From Cliona cf. orientalis (lineage: Eukaryota > Porifera > Demospongiae > Clionaida > Clionaidae): a stretch of DNA of 64,000 nucleotides. The stretch spans positions 1,385,501-1,449,500 of the forward strand of contig OZ005699.1 of the NCBI GenBank assembly GCA_963930775.1. The letters are read 5' to 3'. The notes under the pieces were generated by a model. It did not search any database and was not told the origin of the DNA. It worked only from the letters and a program-made list of their open reading frames with translations. This document shows positions 50,682-64,000 of the stretch, in pieces; the stretch's first letter is position 1, and each line of letters opens with the position of its first letter. A program made the position numbers and the translations under genes.

Positions 50682-51528
50682 CTTTGTCTTCTACTTATTC
50701 ACTATTCAGTCTTCAAAGCCTTCCTGTTGAACATGTAGCTTGATGATCTGATCTCGGCGCTAAACAGCCTTGCTCACCTTTGACCTCGACGAGCGACCTT
50801 TTACCATTTTTACCCACCACACCCAAAATTAAATGCAAATAATATGGATGTCTGAAATCCACAACGTGTTACTTACCCTAACTATTAAATATTGGTATCA
50901 CAGTAAATAAATAAATTTGACGATTGTAGCTATACTGGCTTAACTGGGAGGAAAGAGTGAATCCCTGCGCTACACTCTTTCTTGCCGCCATAGATAATAG
51001 AGGATGTACGTATATATACAGATCCGTCGAAATAGCTACGTAACGTAGATAGGCAGATCCACCTTTGACCTCAACGACCCTTGACTCATCACACCCATTG
51101 CAACTGGTTTTGACAAATTATACAAGTGATTATATGAACAATGCACTGAGAACAACTTAGCTACAATTAGTTTATGGGACGACAAAACAGATCAGTATAA
51201 TCTAGAGAAGGCTAGTGATGTACAAAAGAGTCAGTGGGGGTGTAGCTAGCTAGCTAACTGGATACTAAATTTATCACAGAAATCCACAAGTGTTATAATA
51301 TTATAATAATATTACCCTAAACTATTAAATTAATAATGGTATCGATCACAATAAACAAAATAAAAGTTGATGATTGTAGCTATACTGTACTGTGTAGCTA
51401 TTGTTAAATATTATCATTGAATACATAAAATTTAATAATTAAATTCACACATACCATGCACTGTTGTGTCGTTTGCATAAAGTTCCTTACAAGTTTCATG
51501 TATATGCTGGCATATCTAAGGAGTGATG
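50682..51528. other. Intergenic between integrin B start and integrin C end
   Basis: No gene seen. Two similar stretches (50745-50960 and 51050-51390), with ACCTTTGACCTC and GATTGTAGCTATACTG in each, indicate a local duplication of about 300 bp. Confidence 0.5.
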
Positions 51529-61584
<10,056 letters not shown>

Positions 61585-62001
61585 GGCTGGCTATGGGTCG
61601 CTTTTGAAGTCGGCTGCAGTCTAGTCAGTTAATCGAATTAGAAAACCACGCCCAGTTCTGTCAATCTCACGCATGCGCGCATAAATTGAAATAGCGTATG
61701 CATAATTATTATGACCATTGCACAGCTTTTAATGTGATTGAAGCATCGAAAATTGTCTCTATCAAGGTTGAGAGTCGATCTTAGACGCCATCTCCATGAT
61801 TTCTGGGGCCAGCATCGATCGATGTGTACGCATTCTATTGACGACCTTTTACCACATGCACCATTGGCATTATACTATACAGCTACCGGGGATATGGTCA
61901 AGTGTTCATTATTATGACCATTGCATAGCTTTTAATGTGAAAAAGGTGGATGGAAGGACCACACATGCTGTGCTTGCTGTGAGCTAGCTATAGCTTGGCC
62001 T

Positions 62002-62378
62002 CAGAGGAGGTAGGACACGCTTGACCTTTGGCTAATAGTTCACTAATTGAATCGCTAGTATAGGCTTTCGTGAAGATTTTTAGAGGATATCGTTGCGATT
62101 TTCGAAGTCAGCGCTATTGATTTAGTGGGGGAGCCCCTCTTAGTTAGCACTGTAGAGCAATTTTTAGATCTTTGGAATGTTAATCAGCCGCTTTGATTAA
62201 CATTCCAAAGACCTAAAAATTGCTCTACAGTGCTAACTAAGAGGGGCTCCCCCACTAAATCAATAGCGCTGACTTCGAAAATCGCAACGATATCCTCTAA
62301 AAATCTTCACGAAAGCCTATACTAGCGATTCAATTAGTGAACTATTAGCCAAAGGTCAAGCGTGTCCTACCTCCTCTG
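62002..62378. repeat. Near-perfect hairpin, 185-bp arms, 7-nt loop
   Basis: The left arm 62002-62186 (CAGAGGAGGTAGGACACGCT to GTTAATCA) and right arm 62194-62378 are reverse complements with a single mismatch noticed (GATC/GACC near 62168). Such a structure is young or under selection, or is a snap-back insertion or assembly artefact. Confidence 0.95.
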
Positions 62379-62607
62379 GCTTGGCCTTTCATGAGAAATA
62401 TATTGCCAGTGTTTATTCCCCCACCCCCAAGGAAAGTAAAATAATTGAATACCGGTATTTTTTCTAGGTGCATGACTGTGCAGTGTGGCCATGTATACAG
62501 TAATGTAAAAACAGTTACAGTATTTACCTGCTATAGAAACTGAGTTTCCCGATGTACTTCTATAATGATAACAATAATTTTCAACGTAGCTATTAAAGTA
62601 GCTATAC

Positions 62608-62742
62608 CAGCCAGACTGATAGAATCCGAATCAATTTGACGGCAATGATTATCAAGAGTCCAAGAAGAAACAGTCCTCCAATGGTTACTGCTGTTATTGC
62701 CCAAATTGGAAGAGCCAGATTAGTAGGTACCGCCACTGCATA
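62608..62742 (-). other. Orphan exon-like frame with a membrane helix resembling integrin beta
   Basis: Between a good acceptor (ATGCAG) and a GT (gtatag), 45 codons encode a segment with IWAITAVTIGGLFLLGLLII followed by AVKLIRIL. Layout and the K-I-IL ending resemble the membrane exons of the three beta genes. The phase differs (0 on both sides), and no DYLEVKR or NPxY exon follows. It could be a relic of a fourth beta gene, an exon of an unrelated membrane protein, or chance. Confidence 0.4.
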
Positions 62743-63330
62743 CTGCATTAATTGAGAGAATAACATTTTTAACAATACTAATAATTTAGTGGCAGCTGTA
62801 ATCATATATTATGCACATTGCTTCATATTATGATTGTGAAAGTTTGTGTAAAATAAAGCATTATAATTGCTCTCAGACTGATTTTGTATATAGAAGTGCT
62901 AGCAATTGCTTTTTTAAGTCTCAACCTAAAATAGAAGTGTTGACAGTTGCTTGAATCAACAAATAAACACTCTATGGTTTCCAAACCTACCAGGTATTCA
63001 TGTAGACCATTATGCAAATTATGATTGCTATTCTTATATAGGACGTCTTGCAATATTGGAGACCAACGTATTATTCTTAGGCTTATGTTATCACAACAGT
63101 TATTTCTACATAAGATTATCCGAAATTAATGGACTTACTACGCGCATGCGCGTGCGCACGGCGCAGGCGTACGTATGCGTATGATTTGGTTGTGTAGGAG
63201 AATAACGCTCTGGCTCTATAGTTTGAAAGGACGCCTGTAAATCTGCTAAGAAGTCATAAACGAACAGAGTGTCCCCGGGCCTCCAAGCGAGGAAGCTACC
63301 AGCGCCAAACATAGCTACATCTGAATCACC

Positions 63331-63547
63331 ATGTATAGGAACTCTATATCTCTGCTGCTCTATGTAGTGCACATAGCCAGCTCTTTTGGAGCTCGCGCGA
63401 TTAGCATCGACAATGTTCACGTTTCCCAGCCAATAGTGAGAAGATCCCCAGCTACAAATATAAATCCTGACGACATGTTCGGGTTTGCAGCCATCATGCA
63501 TCAGATAGAAGTGGTAAATTCTGGAGATAGTCTGGACGAGGCTGCTG
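63331..63547 (+). CDS. Integrin alpha subunit, first exon (rest outside window)
   Basis: ATG followed by a signal peptide (MYRNSISLLLYVVHIASSFG), then the start of the mature chain. Residues NINPDDMFGFAAIMHQIE match the first FG-GAP blade of the integrin alpha beta-propeller (typically FGYSVALH). The exon ends GAG GCT GCT G|gtaaaa, phase 1. It faces away from integrin beta C. Its product would pair with a beta chain at the cell surface. Evidence rests on one exon, so a different FG-GAP protein is possible. Confidence 0.65.
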
Positions 63548-64000
63548 GTAAAACAAGGTTAGAACAATTACCAAATTAAAATTTAAGGTGTACATTATTG
63601 AATACTTCTTTGTGATCATTGATATGTATTTTATTTATTTATTTATTTATATATAATAATTTCTGCTCAAAAAAAAAAAAACAGGACAGTGGTTAACATG
63701 ATTAGCTGGAGATAGCTAAAACTAGCATGTAACCTATGGAGGGAGTGCAAATAAGAATGAGTTAAAGTTAAAATGCTGACTGTATTGGAAATATTGTGAG
63801 ATTTTTCAACATTTTGTTGGTGTTGATACTTGGCTTGTATCTGACTAATGACTTACCATTGCATTCAGGCTTGGTTTATGCACTGCCTTGCTTGTCGCAT
63901 CAGGTGTGTGTTGAAATAACAGTTCAAGTGAGTGTATGTACATGTAGTTATGGAGCTTTAACTAGCTACAGGTAAATGTCAGATCAGTGGCGTAGGAAGA
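63548..64000 (+). other. Intron 1 of the putative integrin alpha gene
   Basis: No second exon with an FG-GAP signature seen before the window ends. It contains a (TTTA)n run near 63630 and an A run near 63669. Confidence 0.45.

Larger units (their letters stand above)
61585..63330. other. Divergent interval between integrin beta C and integrin alpha starts
   Basis: It holds GCATGCGC at 61671-61679 near the beta start and GCGCATGCGC at 63142-63151 near the alpha start, the 185-bp-arm hairpin (62002-62378), and an orphan membrane-segment frame (62608-62742). Confidence 0.6.

Noticed and set aside
63106-63501. 131-codon minus-strand frame opposite the integrin alpha exon
   Set aside because: The plus-strand frame has a signal peptide, an FG-GAP-like segment and a matching donor. 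The minus frame shows no domain and ends in simple His-Thr sequence.

Overview
The window looks like genomic DNA of a sponge (demosponge). An AT-rich background carries small, intron-rich genes of animal type. They include a receptor tyrosine kinase (RTK) with an ectodomain I know only from sponges, beta-integrin genes split into more than 20 short exons, and many short inverted-repeat elements. The exact species is inference; an Amphimedon-like haplosclerid is my best guess. Gene models were built by hand from reading frames, GT-AG junctions, phase and comparison between the paralogues inside the window.

Layout. (1) 0.45-21.5 kb, minus strand: a tandem array of five related single-pass receptors. 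The most downstream copy (450-6508) joins the ectodomain to a tyrosine kinase and runs off the left edge. Three middle copies (8220-10208, 11239-13302, 13589-15323) lack the kinase and carry frame breaks. The most upstream copy (17506-21519) is intact but kinase-less; its tail is built from repeated NxAY tyrosine motifs. Spacers between copies are duplicated too. (2) 21.7-23.7 kb, plus strand: one intronless gene for a 656-residue protein with three ~88-residue repeats that I do not recognise. It is divergent from the array, with 182 bp between the start codons. (3) 25.3-61.6 kb, minus strand: three tandem integrin beta genes with the same exon plan (signal peptide, PSI, beta-I domain with DLSxSM MIDAS, cysteine-rich EGF repeats, tail domain, membrane helix, short NPxY tail). 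The first has two alternative last exons; the second and third are sister copies. (4) 63.3 kb, plus strand: the first exon of an apparent integrin alpha gene, so an alpha and a beta gene start 1.75 kb apart and point away from each other.

Together the window is a cell-surface receptor neighbourhood. Integrin alpha/beta subunits would form adhesion receptors that use NPxY tails to bind PTB-domain proteins. The kinase-less receptors carry NxxY tails that could recruit the same class of adaptor, and the RTK copy has its own catalytic domain.

Non-coding content is rich. There are at least fifteen inverted-repeat (MITE or foldback) elements, several sharing TACCGTA-like ends; an 86-bp perfect palindrome; a 185-bp-arm hairpin; the 3' end of a non-LTR retrotransposon; long GA/CT tracts in integrin introns; and a recurring 14-nt motif (GGTAAAGGTCGTCA) with no obvious explanation.
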